This document shows positions 19,444 through 28,005 of a stretch of 64,000 bases of DNA, piece after piece. Below the pieces are notes generated by a model. The model searched no databases and was not told where the DNA came from. It worked only from the letters and a program-made list of their open reading frames with translations. This DNA is from CAWAVN01 sp963825075 (GTDB lineage: Bacteria; Planctomycetota; Planctomycetia; Planctomycetales; Planctomycetaceae): assembly GCA_963825075.1 (NCBI GenBank), contig CAWGRX010000008.1:1-64000 (forward strand), written 5' to 3'. Position numbers and translations under genes: made by a program. Within the stretch, counting starts at the first letter, position 1, and each line of letters begins with the position of its first letter.

Positions 19444-20348
19444 TGGCCGGCACACGAAGCGCACTCGAAAAGATCGGAGCACACCTGGAAGACTCGATGG
19501 GGGTCCGTGAGCGAGACTTGCGGCCCAAGCTCAGTCCGGTGCCGCACACCAGGGACGCCGGGCGGCGGCCCCTGCGCAACGTCGGGAAAGTCGACATCAA
19601 TATGGTCATCCCGGATCCGGAGCAGCCACGCGTCGAATTCTCCGAAGAGGCGATCGAGCGGTTGGCCCAGAGCATCACGGACAAGGGGCAGCTCAGCGCC
19701 ATTCGAGTCCGCTGGTCCGAGGAGTTCAACAAATGGGTGATCATCGCCGGTGAACGCCGCTGGCGCACCACCAAGCGGGCCGGACTGCCCACCATCGACT
19801 GCTACTTCCACGAGAATGAAATCTCGAAATCCGAAGTGCTCGAACAGCAACTCATTGAAAACTGTCTACGGGAGGATCTGCAGCCCATTGAGGAGGCGAA
19901 GGCATTTTCAATGCTGATGCAACTCAATGGCTGGACGGGCAAGCAAGTGGCGGAAGCTCTGCGGGTGCCCGCGTCCAAAGTGACCCGAGCGATGGCCCTG
20001 CTGAAACTCCCTGACGACATCCAGGACCACGTGGAGGCGGGGAAGATTTCGCCCCGCTCGGCCTACGAGTTGTCCAAGCTCAGCGACGATGAGGCCCGCC
20101 GGGAACTGGCGGAGAAAGCGGCCAGTCGGCGCCTGACGCACGACCAAGCTGCCAAGGCCGTTCGCCAGCGAAGAGGCCGGGCCTTGGCCAAACAGCGCGG
20201 GACAAAGCTTTCGTTCGTGACCGAAGCGGGCTGGAAGGTGACCGTCTCGACCGCCAAGAAGGGGAACTACTTTGAGGTCGAACAGGCCCTCACAGAAGTG
20301 CTCGAAGAAGTCAAGCATCGCATTGCGAACAATGCTCAACTCTTCTGA
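19443..20348 (+). CDS. parB: ParB/RepB-type centromere-binding protein
   Basis: 301 residues. The ParB/sulfiredoxin-like domain has the IPDPEQPRVEF strand and the CTPase box GERRWRT; the helix-turn-helix domain (GKQVAEALRVPASKVTRAMALLKLP) follows. The C-terminal part is basic. Start ATG overlaps the parA stop, so the pair is co-translated. It loads on parS-like sites to segregate the replicon. Confidence 0.92.
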   Translation: MAGTRSALEKIGAHLEDSMGVRERDLRPKLSPVPHTRDAGRRPLRNVGKVDINMVIPDPEQPRVEFSEEAIERLAQSITDKGQLSAIRVRWSEEFNKWVIIAGERRWRTTKRAGLPTIDCYFHENEISKSEVLEQQLIENCLREDLQPIEEAKAFSMLMQLNGWTGKQVAEALRVPASKVTRAMALLKLPDDIQDHVEAGKISPRSAYELSKLSDDEARRELAEKAASRRLTHDQAAKAVRQRRGRALAKQRGTKLSFVTEAGWKVTVSTAKKGNYFEVEQALTEVLEEVKHRIANNAQLF

Positions 20349-20481
20349 GTAGGGCGTTCCGAGCGAATAACCGGGATTGGGTTGTGAACCCGGATCGGGT
20401 TTCTTTGGCCGACCTGTGGATTTTCTCCCTCAATCAGAGTAAGCGTGATCACTCAGTTGCTCTTTTTTCAAGGGAACGGAG

Positions 20482-21390
20482 ATGGCCCGACGCCCAAACG
20501 ATCCGTGGTTGCCCGTGTTTCTCGATCCGCTGTTTCTCGCCGCGGGCGTGGGCGGTTCGGCGCTCGTCCTTCTGAGCACCGCGTTGGCTCCCCTATCGGT
20601 CCAGCTTGGTCTCGTGGGGGTGATCGCCTCCTTGGCACTGGGCGTGCTTGTGTCCCGAAGCCGCCCGGAGTTTCCCGTTTCCGCAGATGCTGGCGTCCTC
20701 GGCTTGCTGCTCTCGATTGCGAAAGACGAAGAGATGCTCTCGCTCCACGATCGTATTGCAAAGGCCCTGGCCCAGGTCGCCGGTGACCAGGATCCGCTGT
20801 TTCACGCCCAGGCCGTGAAGCGGCTCGCGGCACTGACCGACCGAGCCGAACATCTCGCCCAGCGGACGCTCGTCTTTGAGGACACGGAGACCTGGCGAGT
20901 GGTTTACGAGCAACTGCTCCGCAGCCCCGGCCTGCACCTTTATCGTTCCGTGGCTCTGATCGGATCGCCCGCCTATTGGCGGGATGAACCGGGCCGCCAG
21001 AGCATGAAGCTGAATTTTGAATTGCAAGACAGCGGACGGCTCAGCATCGAGCGCACGCTGATCATCGCCGATGAACTCTGGCCAGCGAACGAAGACCTGC
21101 CGGCGGAATCGCTCCGGCAATGGATTGATGAGCAGCACAACCACGGCATTTGGCTCCGTCTGATTCGCCGTTGCGCCGTGCTCGGCGAACCGGAACTTGT
21201 GACCGACTTCGGCATTTATGGTTCGCGGGCCGTGGGAACCCAGGAACTCAGCCTCGGCTCGCACACGGTTCGCTTCGTACTGTCGTTTGATTTTGACAAA
21301 GTCCGGGAAGCCGAAGACCGCTGGCATCGGCTTTCGGTTTATGGCCTCTCCTACCGCGAATTGCTGGAACGATCGGAATTCGACATTTAA
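20482..21390 (+). CDS. Hypothetical protein with two N-terminal membrane helices
   Basis: 302 residues; start ATG at 20482 with GGAGA just upstream. Two hydrophobic helices are seen at about residues 17-37 and 42-58. The rest is a soluble domain with no motif I recognise; it contains HLYRSVALIGSPAYW and ends with a predicted beta-rich segment followed by WHRLSVYGLSYREL. It follows parB by 133 bp on the same strand. It could be a membrane-anchored sensor or a plasmid maintenance factor; neither can be shown. Confidence 0.65.
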   Translation: MARRPNDPWLPVFLDPLFLAAGVGGSALVLLSTALAPLSVQLGLVGVIASLALGVLVSRSRPEFPVSADAGVLGLLLSIAKDEEMLSLHDRIAKALAQVAGDQDPLFHAQAVKRLAALTDRAEHLAQRTLVFEDTETWRVVYEQLLRSPGLHLYRSVALIGSPAYWRDEPGRQSMKLNFELQDSGRLSIERTLIIADELWPANEDLPAESLRQWIDEQHNHGIWLRLIRRCAVLGEPELVTDFGIYGSRAVGTQELSLGSHTVRFVLSFDFDKVREAEDRWHRLSVYGLSYRELLERSEFDI

Positions 21391-21436
21391 GCGGTTGCCC
21401 CGTCAATTTCCCTAACAATTATCCCTTCTTGCGTGC

Positions 21437-21557
21437 ATTTTCCAGAAATTAGGCATTTTCCAAATCAGGAAATTCTATTAAAATTGGAAAGGAATCGACC
21501 ATATTTTCCAGAAATGTGCTATTTTCCAGAATAGGAAAACATCCGATTTCTGGAAAT
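21437..21557. promoter_or_regulatory. Operator-like repeat cluster upstream of the AbiEi-like gene
   Basis: The AT-rich motif ATTTTCCAGAAAT occurs at 21437 and 21503, variants at 21455 (ATTTTCCAAAT) and 21521 (ATTTTCCAGAAT), and an inverted copy ATTTCTGGAAAT at 21546. The paired copies are 18 bp apart in both pairs. The block ends 23 bp before the gene's ATG. AbiEi-type antitoxins bind repeats in their own promoter, so this is a likely autoregulatory site. Confidence 0.7.
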
Positions 21558-21580
21558 TTGCATCTAAACTCCCACCAATC

Positions 21581-22645
21581 ATGCAACAGGTTCTCGAAAT
21601 GAACGTGACGGAGGCGGAAATGCTGGAGCAGTTCGCGGAAGGGTATTCCTTTCCCCCGCTGGAGATTCGTCTGGCTCAGCGCCTCCCGGGCCGGGACCGC
21701 GATGCGGATGCGGTATTGGAAATCTCCTCCGACGCGCAACGCTTCGACTTCGTCGCAACATTCAAGGCTCAGAGCACGCCCCGCATGTTCGAGACGGCAC
21801 TGCGACAGGCGCGGGAGGCCGCCCGCGAAACCAACTTTCGCCCCATGATCGTCGTCCCCTATCTTCGCGAAGAACAACTCCAGGAACTGCAAAACGCTCA
21901 GGTCAGTGGAATCGACCTTTCCGGAAACGGCATCGTCTCGGTTCCCGGCCAACTGCTCGTGTACCGCACGGGCCAACCCAACCAATACCCGGATTCCGGG
22001 CCGACGAAATACGCCTACCGGGGCGCGACCTCGCTCGTGGGCCGTGTGTTTCTCTGTCAGAGGCAATACGAATCGGTGGCCGGCATCGAAGAGGAGATCC
22101 GCCGCCGCGGGGCCAGCGTGGCGTTATCCACGGTTTCCAAAGCCCTCAAGAAAATGGAGTCCGATCTAATCATCGATCGCAGCGAAAAAGACATCCGTCT
22201 GCGCCAGCCGGAAAAACTCTTGGAGAAGTTGGCGGAGAGTTACCGCGAGCCGAAGATCACCAAAACCGTCACTTGTGCCAGCGAAGAACCGTTGGAGAAA
22301 TTATTGGCAAATCTCGCTTCCAAGAACCGCGTTGTGCTCAGCGGACAATCGTCCGTCCCGGCTTATGCCGTCATGGGCCGAGATGAATCGGAGGTCCTCT
22401 ACACAGAAAACATTGATCGGCTGCTCAAGGCATGGGGCGCGCGGGTCGAAAAAACATCCCGCTTCGCCACTTTGGAACTTCGCCAAACAACCGAGCCGAC
22501 GGTTTACTTCGATGTGCGAACAAGGCAAGATCTCCCCTATGCTTCACCGATCCAAGTGTTTCTGGAATTGAGCACCGGGGACAAGCGAGAACGAGAAACT
22601 GCGGACCAGGTGAAGGAGTTCATTCTGCAACAACTCCAACCCTGA
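21581..22645 (+). CDS. AbiEi-like antitoxin/transcriptional regulator with nuclease-like N-terminus
   Basis: 354 residues. The first 130 residues (PLEIRLAQRL..DAVLEIS..FDFVATFKAQ) look like a degenerate PD-(D/E)xK fold. A winged helix follows (LVGRVFLCQRQYESVAGIEEEIRRRG..STVSKALKKMESDLIIDRS), then an alpha/beta domain. This arrangement fits proteins annotated as AbiEi-family antitoxins of type IV toxin-antitoxin systems. The next gene, 9 bp downstream, is a nucleotidyltransferase like AbiEii, the cognate toxin. The promoter holds repeated operator sites. Assignment rests on domain order and partner; individual residues are not diagnostic. Confidence 0.65.
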   Translation: MQQVLEMNVTEAEMLEQFAEGYSFPPLEIRLAQRLPGRDRDADAVLEISSDAQRFDFVATFKAQSTPRMFETALRQAREAARETNFRPMIVVPYLREEQLQELQNAQVSGIDLSGNGIVSVPGQLLVYRTGQPNQYPDSGPTKYAYRGATSLVGRVFLCQRQYESVAGIEEEIRRRGASVALSTVSKALKKMESDLIIDRSEKDIRLRQPEKLLEKLAESYREPKITKTVTCASEEPLEKLLANLASKNRVVLSGQSSVPAYAVMGRDESEVLYTENIDRLLKAWGARVEKTSRFATLELRQTTEPTVYFDVRTRQDLPYASPIQVFLELSTGDKRERETADQVKEFILQQLQP

Positions 22646-22654
22646 TGCCGCCCC

Positions 22655-23515
22655 ATGCCGATGGACCGCAATCCGCTCAAGACGACGCTCCTTGACCTTC
22701 ACGCTTTGCTCGGCGATCGGGTCGAGTTACTCATCGGCGGCGGCTACGGCCTTTTTCTCAAGCAACTTTATTTGCAGGCGCACCCGGAAATCCGTACGCT
22801 ATTTCCCCGGACGGCCCTGCCATCGGCCCGGACCACCCAGGACATCGACCTGATTCTTCGGGCCGAGGTCGTCACGGATTCGGAAAGCATGCGTCCCATC
22901 CGCGAAGCGCTCGATAGTCTCGGTTTCGAGGTTGTCGAATCGGCCAAGTACACGCAGTTCGCTCGGAAGACAGACGCGGGCACCGTGAAGATCGACTTTC
23001 TAGCCGCCCCGCTGGGAGATTTTGCCCAGCGAGTGCCCAAAGACAGCCGCCGCGTCAAACCCCGTCCCAGCGTCAAGCTCCATGCGAGCAAGATGGAAGA
23101 AGCGGTGGCCGTCGAACGCCATCCGCTGGAGATCCCCATCGAAGGCGTGCTCTCTTCGGGCGAGCCTTATTCGGCGAAGGTGTTCATTCCGCAGGCCTTC
23201 AGCTATCTGCTGATGAAACTCTGCGCCTTTCGCGACCGGATGGACGATGAAGACAAGCAACTCGGCCAGCACCATGCTCTGGACATTTACCGGATTGTGG
23301 GACTTTTGACCCGCGCTGAGGATGCCGATGTTCGAGCACTCAGCGCCGAATTCGCGACCGATCCCACAGTTATCGCGGCGCGGGAAATCGCGAGCGTCCA
23401 CTTCATCGACGAAGAAGGCATCGGCCGCCTCCGCATCCGCGAGCACCAACTCTTTTTGCCGACGTTTGACCTGGAACGGTTTGCCACCGAACTCGGGCAT
23501 TTGCTCAATCCGTAG
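22655..23515 (+). CDS. AbiEii-like nucleotidyltransferase (putative toxin)
   Basis: 286 residues, starting at the ATG at 22655 or six bases on at 22661. The nucleotidyltransferase signature is IGGGYGLFLKQLY (residues 27-39) followed by TTQDIDLILRAE with the paired Asp at 63 and 65, and a later KIDFLAAP that can supply the third acidic residue. A helical C-terminal part follows. AbiEii toxins are GTP-using or tRNA-modifying nucleotidyltransferases neutralised indirectly by AbiEi. Gene order and the repeat operator agree with that system. Confidence 0.68.
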   Translation: MPMDRNPLKTTLLDLHALLGDRVELLIGGGYGLFLKQLYLQAHPEIRTLFPRTALPSARTTQDIDLILRAEVVTDSESMRPIREALDSLGFEVVESAKYTQFARKTDAGTVKIDFLAAPLGDFAQRVPKDSRRVKPRPSVKLHASKMEEAVAVERHPLEIPIEGVLSSGEPYSAKVFIPQAFSYLLMKLCAFRDRMDDEDKQLGQHHALDIYRIVGLLTRAEDADVRALSAEFATDPTVIAAREIASVHFIDEEGIGRLRIREHQLFLPTFDLERFATELGHLLNP

Positions 23516-23649
23516 TCTCTCTGCCCAGCGTCCCACGCGACGTTCGCTGGTCTCGCAGTCCCGAAAATTCTGCAGGATGAAAAAGTGTACAACTGGATCG
23601 TTGAAGGTTTGCTCCGTATGATCGAAGAACTTCGACAAGGAGCGGCTTT

Positions 23650-24900
23650 GTGGCCACGAGATTGTACCTCGACACCGCACGCATGGGCCAAATGTCCCCA
23701 GGGGCACAACGGGCTCAAATCGACTTTATCCGCTTGGCGGGTGAAGAGGCGGGCTCTTTGTACTTCGATGAATTCCTGCGAAACGGATTTTCGGCTTGGC
23801 CGTCCTCGCTCCAGGATCGCTATCCCGCTCTTGAGTCTTGGGGCGGGATCGGCACCCTCAAAGCGGATCTGAAACAACTTGCCGGAGCGACCACGGAGTC
23901 CCGGTTGCTGTTGGCCAATCGCACCTCCCAGTTGATGCGATTCGCGACCCGCTTGCTGTTCGGCCCCTGCCGCAATGTGCTGATCACCGATTTGACGTGG
24001 CCCGCTTACCGCAAAATCCTCGTTCGCCAAGCCCGGCGTTCCGGCAATCGGCTCACGCTGGTGCAACTTCGCCGAGCCATCTTTCGTCGGCGCATTTCCG
24101 CCGGAGATTTGATCGACCACCTGTCCGAGACTTTCACAGCCAACCGCTGCGATGGACTGTTTCTTCCGTATGTGGATAATCTCGGAATCTGCCTCCCGAT
24201 CCCACAACTTGTGGACGAACTCCGGGCACGGGCCGAACTTCGCTTCACCGTGATCGATGCCGCTCAGGCCTTCTGCCACGTTCCGTTTCGCTGCGACTGG
24301 GACTTCTGCGATTTCCTGATCACCGGCTGTCACAAGTGGCTGCGGGCCTATCACCCAATGGGGCTGGGGTTCTACGGCAACCGAAGTTCCCAAGGCTACA
24401 TCGAGACGTCGCTCCGGCGGATGCTGTCTCGTAGCCGGCTGCATGACCCTCTTCTTGCGTTCACCGAAGGCCTCGCATCGGGCCGCCTCTCCGCCTTCAG
24501 CGAAACCGTCAATCTTGCCCCGCTGTTCTCCTGCCGAGGGGCCGTGGACAATATGCAGCAATCGCCTTTCGCTATCGGGGAGGCTTTCACCCGCCGGCAG
24601 GAAAATGCCCAAACTGTCACTGGCCTCATTCAACGTGCTGGCTGGAACGTGTTGCGTCCGATAGAACCGTTTCGATCCGGAATTTTGCTTATCCAGGCGA
24701 GAGATCGTCACCAGAGAAATGGTGATCCCGCTGCACTGCGAAAGGCGTTTCACCGACGGGGCATCGCAGCGACAACCTACGATGCTGGCCGAGTTCGCCT
24801 TTCCATGCCGGACCAGCCGTGGGAGCCGGCTCAACTCGGCATCTTGCGTAATGCACTGTCGAAGCACATTGAGTCGTCGCAATCGAAAATCCTTCAGTGA
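23650..24900 (+). CDS. Class V-fold PLP-dependent enzyme (cysteine desulfurase-like), substrate unknown
   Basis: 416 residues. A GTG start at 23650 is preceded by AAGGAG. Fold type I features are visible: VIDAAQAF (the PLP-pyridine Asp, with a following Gln) and TGCHKWL, whose Lys is the Schiff-base residue. The opening LYLDTARMGQMSPGA resembles the start of class V aminotransferases, kynureninases and cysteine desulfurases. No catalytic Cys loop typical of IscS/NifS can be pointed out. It lies 134 bp after the AbiE-like pair on the same strand, so it may be a third member of that unit. Confidence 0.75.
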   Translation: MATRLYLDTARMGQMSPGAQRAQIDFIRLAGEEAGSLYFDEFLRNGFSAWPSSLQDRYPALESWGGIGTLKADLKQLAGATTESRLLLANRTSQLMRFATRLLFGPCRNVLITDLTWPAYRKILVRQARRSGNRLTLVQLRRAIFRRRISAGDLIDHLSETFTANRCDGLFLPYVDNLGICLPIPQLVDELRARAELRFTVIDAAQAFCHVPFRCDWDFCDFLITGCHKWLRAYHPMGLGFYGNRSSQGYIETSLRRMLSRSRLHDPLLAFTEGLASGRLSAFSETVNLAPLFSCRGAVDNMQQSPFAIGEAFTRRQENAQTVTGLIQRAGWNVLRPIEPFRSGILLIQARDRHQRNGDPAALRKAFHRRGIAATTYDAGRVRLSMPDQPWEPAQLGILRNALSKHIESSQSKILQ

Positions 24901-24989
24901 AAGCCGAGAGCGAACGACGGGCAGTCGCAGATGAAACTCCCCGTTCATTCCCAAAGCAATAAGCTCTAAAAGCCTTCCCGCTCGGCCGT

Positions 24990-25110
24990 TCTGATTATGT
25001 CACGGCGGTCAAGGTCCGCGTCCGCGGGGCGGCCGCTGCTGCTTTCGCTTCGCGAAAGGCTCCACCTTGACCTGCCGTGGGCGGCTCGAATTCGGGCCGC
25101 CGGCAGGCCC
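24990..25110. repeat. Long inverted repeats upstream of a truncated gene
   Basis: GTCAAGGT and ACCTTGAC bracket a 65-bp GC-rich stretch that itself ends in TTTCGC-TTC-GCGAAA. Immediately after, GGCGGC-T-CGAATTCG-G-GCCGCC forms a nearly perfect palindrome. The 270-bp gap otherwise contains no gene. Confidence 0.55.
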
Positions 25111-25168
25111 GTTTCTCTCATTCCCATCGCTGCAATTGCCGGTTGCAGCCACATCACGGAGAAACGTC

Positions 25169-25244
25169 ATGAAAAAGGAAGAAGCCAAGGAACTCGCTGA
25201 CAAAGCGTTGAACGACCTCAGGCAGGAACTGGAGGCTGACCGGG
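25169..25244 (+). pseudogene. Truncated 5' gene remnant, possibly ArdC-like
   Basis: ATG at 25169 after GGAG at 25157-25160. The codons read MKKEEAKELADKALNDLRQE and then lose sense at about codon 25. This opening resembles planctomycete plasmid ArdC-like antirestriction proteins as I remember them. The continuation is replaced by an acetyltransferase fragment, so a recombination junction lies near 25235. Confidence 0.35.
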
Positions 25245-25535
25245 ATGCTTGCCTTCCAGGAAGTCGTTGGCGACGGCGTGATCGAACTTGGCTACTGGCT
25301 CGCAAAACCTTTTTGGGGCCAAGGCGTGATGACCGCCGCCGTGCGTGCTGCCTGCCATCACGCCTTCTTCAATTGGGATGTGGACGTAATCCTTGCCAGT
25401 TGCTTCGTGTCGAACGTGGCATCGAGGAGGGTTTTGGAGAAGAACGGGTTCGAGTTTGAGGGGCAGCACCAGTTGGTTAAGGATGGTTTGCCAATTGATT
25501 CTTGGATGTTCGTGCTTGAGGCCCCGCCGTTTTGA
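25245..25535 (+). pseudogene. GNAT-family N-acetyltransferase, C-terminal fragment
   Basis: 96 codons matching the second half of a RimJ/RimL-type acetyltransferase: IELGYWLAKPFWGQGVMTAAVR (the acetyl-CoA loop) and ASCFVSNVASRRVLEKNGF. The N-terminal 80-90 residues usual for the family are missing, replaced by the start of another gene. Confidence 0.7.
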
Positions 25536-25589
25536 AAGTCCAAAAAGGTCGGAGAACTTCACCTTTGGGCGATTTCTGATCGAAGGGGA

Positions 25590-26087
25590 TCACGGATGCG
25601 TCGTGTTGGTTGGCCCAAACAATTCGGCTGCCGAAGTAATTAGGTTGTCAAGCGTTTGAAAGTTTTCGGGCGTCGAAGCAAGTTTGGTGATTGTGAAATT
25701 GCTTCGTTTTCCCGCATCCTTCGCCGATCCGCCAAGGTGATAGATTTGATCGTCGCATCGTAGCCACCTATCGTGATTGCTAGTCTCAACTCTCAGTTGA
25801 TATTTTGAAGGCCCTCGCTCTTGTGCGTAGAGTCGTGAAATATCCAGCATTTCTTGGTACTCGGCAGACCCGCTACGCTTCTTAGTTACAAGCGTCACTT
25901 CCACTGATTCAGGCAATTCGCTGAAGTAGCGATGAAACAACCCTGCCCCTATGTAGGGATCAACCCAAACGAGTTTCAAATTGGTCGTTTCGCAAAATGC
26001 CTTCAGCTTACAGTACGCTTGAAAAGGTGAACGGGCTTCCAAAACCTCTGATGATACTTCGGTGGGTATGTCGAGAATCGCCTTCAT
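25590..26087 (-). CDS. Solitary phospholipase D-like domain protein
   Basis: 165 residues, ATG at 26087. It has the strand LVWVDPYIGAGLF and a variant PLD motif H105-D-R..D..YHLGGSAKDAGK, resembling the 'HDRFLIIDD..YHIGASLKD' segment seen in the C-terminal domain of phage-related KilA-N/ORF6N or toxin-like proteins. Lys of the classic HxK is Arg here, as in those relatives. One motif per chain means that a dimer would be needed for a full active site. A perfect 9-bp inverted repeat lies just upstream (26106-26129). Function could be nuclease-like or signalling; not known. Confidence 0.65.
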   Translation of the reverse strand: MKAILDIPTEVSSEVLEARSPFQAYCKLKAFCETTNLKLVWVDPYIGAGLFHRYFSELPESVEVTLVTKKRSGSAEYQEMLDISRLYAQERGPSKYQLRVETSNHDRWLRCDDQIYHLGGSAKDAGKRSNFTITKLASTPENFQTLDNLITSAAELFGPTNTTHP

Positions 26088-26105
26088 TATATTGTCGCGG
26101 CAAGG

Positions 26106-26129
26106 TGCAACGTTATCCCAAACGTTGCA
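26106..26129. promoter_or_regulatory. Perfect inverted repeat upstream of the PLD-like gene
   Basis: TGCAACGTT-ATCCCA-AACGTTGCA, ending 19 bp before the ATG of the minus-strand gene. Perfect 9-bp arms make it a likely repressor operator. Confidence 0.6.
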
Positions 26130-26305
26130 CGAAAGCCGACTATTGATGGTAGCAATGCAACGATTTTTTCTCTTGAGAACTTGTGAAAATCTTCGCCGGG
26201 CGCAGACCTCGACCGCTGGATTCTTTATGCAAGAACCATTGACAGTGTCAATTTCGATCCCGATGAATGATTAGCTGGCTTGATGAGGCGACATGTACTT
26301 CTCAA

Positions 26306-28005
26306 GGGTGTAACCGGTGACCCGCAGCTATGCGGATAGGGGTTTGTAACTGTTGAGCAAAGCTCGATGCGGATGCAATTGTTGTTGCTCCAGTTGGATG
26401 CGCGTCATCGGGAAATCGTCCCAATAAGAGGACTGGAACACGGCTCGGACGTTGAGCATGGAGGCGGCGTTCTCCACTCGCCAGCGCATCCCCGTGCGTT
26501 CCATGCGATCTTTCACTAGGTGCCGGCAGGCACCTTCGATCACGCCGCTGGCGATGGGGTAGCCGGCTTTTAAGTAGACGTCGTAGCGCATCCGGTGCAG
26601 GTTGTTTGTGAAGTAGCGACAGGCGGCGGTGATCTCCCGGCGAGCTTCGCCTTTGAGTTTCCGCTTCGTGGCCATCTGCCGGAACCCGGCGATCACGCTG
26701 GCGGTTTCGCCCCGCAGGATCCTTAGCAAGCGGTCCCGCGCGAACGCTTCGCGGTGTTCCTCGTGCTGATGGAACGCTTTGGCCGCGCGGCGCACATAGC
26801 CGGCCACATGGATGATGTCCAAGATGTCAGCATCCGAGTCGCAGTCCAAGCAGGCGTCGGCGGCGCCCCAGAGGCTCTCCTGGCCGTCCATCAGCCGAAT
26901 CAACGGCTGGTCCGGCTGTTGCCGCTGGGCAACCTGTTCGGCCGCCCAAGCAAACGCTTCGAACGCGCTGGACACCTCGATCGTTCCGTCGCCGTCCTCA
27001 TAGGTGCGGCTGAAGCGAGCCAGCGTGTGTTTGAATTGTGCCTGCGGGCGGTCGCGGGTGTCGGGCCGCGCCGCGTCGCGGAACAGCGCGGCCACAATCT
27101 CCTCCGGCGTGCGCACGTAGCGGTCTACCGAGTACACGCAAGCCAGCGTGGCCATGCGGCGATTGCCGGGACGTTCCGGCGGCTCGCCGCAGACCGGCAT
27201 CCGGGCCGCGTCGGAGCGGACCAGCGGCACGCCCTTCCCGTCGCCGGTGAAGACCAACACCTGCCCTTCCTCGCTGGCCGGCGGTACTGGAAGTTGTTCC
27301 AAATACTCCTCGGCCTGGCCGCCCATCCGATGATTGATCCGTTCCAGGGTGTCCACGCAGACTTCCTGCCGCAGCACTGTTTGTAGGCTACGGTTCGCCG
27401 TGCCGAACGCCTGTTCGACACAGAAGAACTGTGAAAACTCCTCCAGCAAATACGAGGCGACGCCTTCCGGCAGGCTCATGCGGGCGTCCAGCGGCCGCAA
27501 CTCGATTTTTCGCTTCGGCCCCCGCGAATAGACGAACTGCTCAAACATGTGTCGACCGAACACCGTCTGCAAAGGCCGCTCGACTGGTTCGTCGCTGCGG
27601 ACCAACTTCACGCCGTCTTCGGTCGTCACCGTCTCGCCCAAATCGCCATCCCCTTGCAACTCGAGAAACGAATCCACAGCGGTTTTGCCCATCTGCAACA
27701 CGTGGTCCAAGATCGTGCGTTCCACCTGGTAAAGCGGAAGGCCTTCACGAGCAGCCTCCGCAACAAACTCGTCCAAACCCCTCGCCAATTCTTCCAGCGA
27801 CCGTTCCCGTCCGCCCGGAAGCGAACTTCCCTTGTCATTCTTCCCGGTAATCGCAACACTCATGTCCGGCCTCCAAGCTCTGGTCACGATGAAACAGGTT
27901 TCCCAAACCCCTCAATCATGACCTGGAGGCCGCTTTTTGCCTTCCCCAATTTCTCTATATTCGCCGAACGCCCGCCAATCTCATTGCGGGTGACCGGTTA
28001 CACCC
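26306..28005 (-). mobile_element. ISKra4-family insertion sequence (1700 bp) nested in IS1380
   Basis: Perfect or near-perfect terminal inverted repeats GGGTGTAACCGGT(G/C)ACCCGC at both ends. A 9-bp target duplication ACTTCTCAA flanks it at 26297-26305 and 28006-28014. It encodes one transposase on the minus strand. The interrupted IS1380 reading frame is restored when the element and one duplication are removed. Confidence 0.93.
26328..27887 (-). CDS. ISKra4-family transposase
   Basis: 519 residues from ATG at 27887 (an in-frame ATG at 27863 is also possible). Conserved features are VLVFTGDGKGVPLVR (first acidic residue region), then ILDIIHVAGYVRRAAKAFH and the C-terminal YPIASGVIEGACRHLVKDRMERTGMRW, a hallmark of ISKra4 transposases with the catalytic Glu. 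The gene nearly fills the element. Intact. Confidence 0.92.
   Translation of the reverse strand: MTRAWRPDMSVAITGKNDKGSSLPGGRERSLEELARGLDEFVAEAAREGLPLYQVERTILDHVLQMGKTAVDSFLELQGDGDLGETVTTEDGVKLVRSDEPVERPLQTVFGRHMFEQFVYSRGPKRKIELRPLDARMSLPEGVASYLLEEFSQFFCVEQAFGTANRSLQTVLRQEVCVDTLERINHRMGGQAEEYLEQLPVPPASEEGQVLVFTGDGKGVPLVRSDAARMPVCGEPPERPGNRRMATLACVYSVDRYVRTPEEIVAALFRDAARPDTRDRPQAQFKHTLARFSRTYEDGDGTIEVSSAFEAFAWAAEQVAQRQQPDQPLIRLMDGQESLWGAADACLDCDSDADILDIIHVAGYVRRAAKAFHQHEEHREAFARDRLLRILRGETASVIAGFRQMATKRKLKGEARREITAACRYFTNNLHRMRYDVYLKAGYPIASGVIEGACRHLVKDRMERTGMRWRVENAASMLNVRAVFQSSYWDDFPMTRIQLEQQQLHPHRALLNSYKPLSA

Noticed and set aside
23287..24954. 555-codon minus-strand frame
   Set aside because: Antisense to the nucleotidyltransferase and PLP enzyme, whose motifs are clear.
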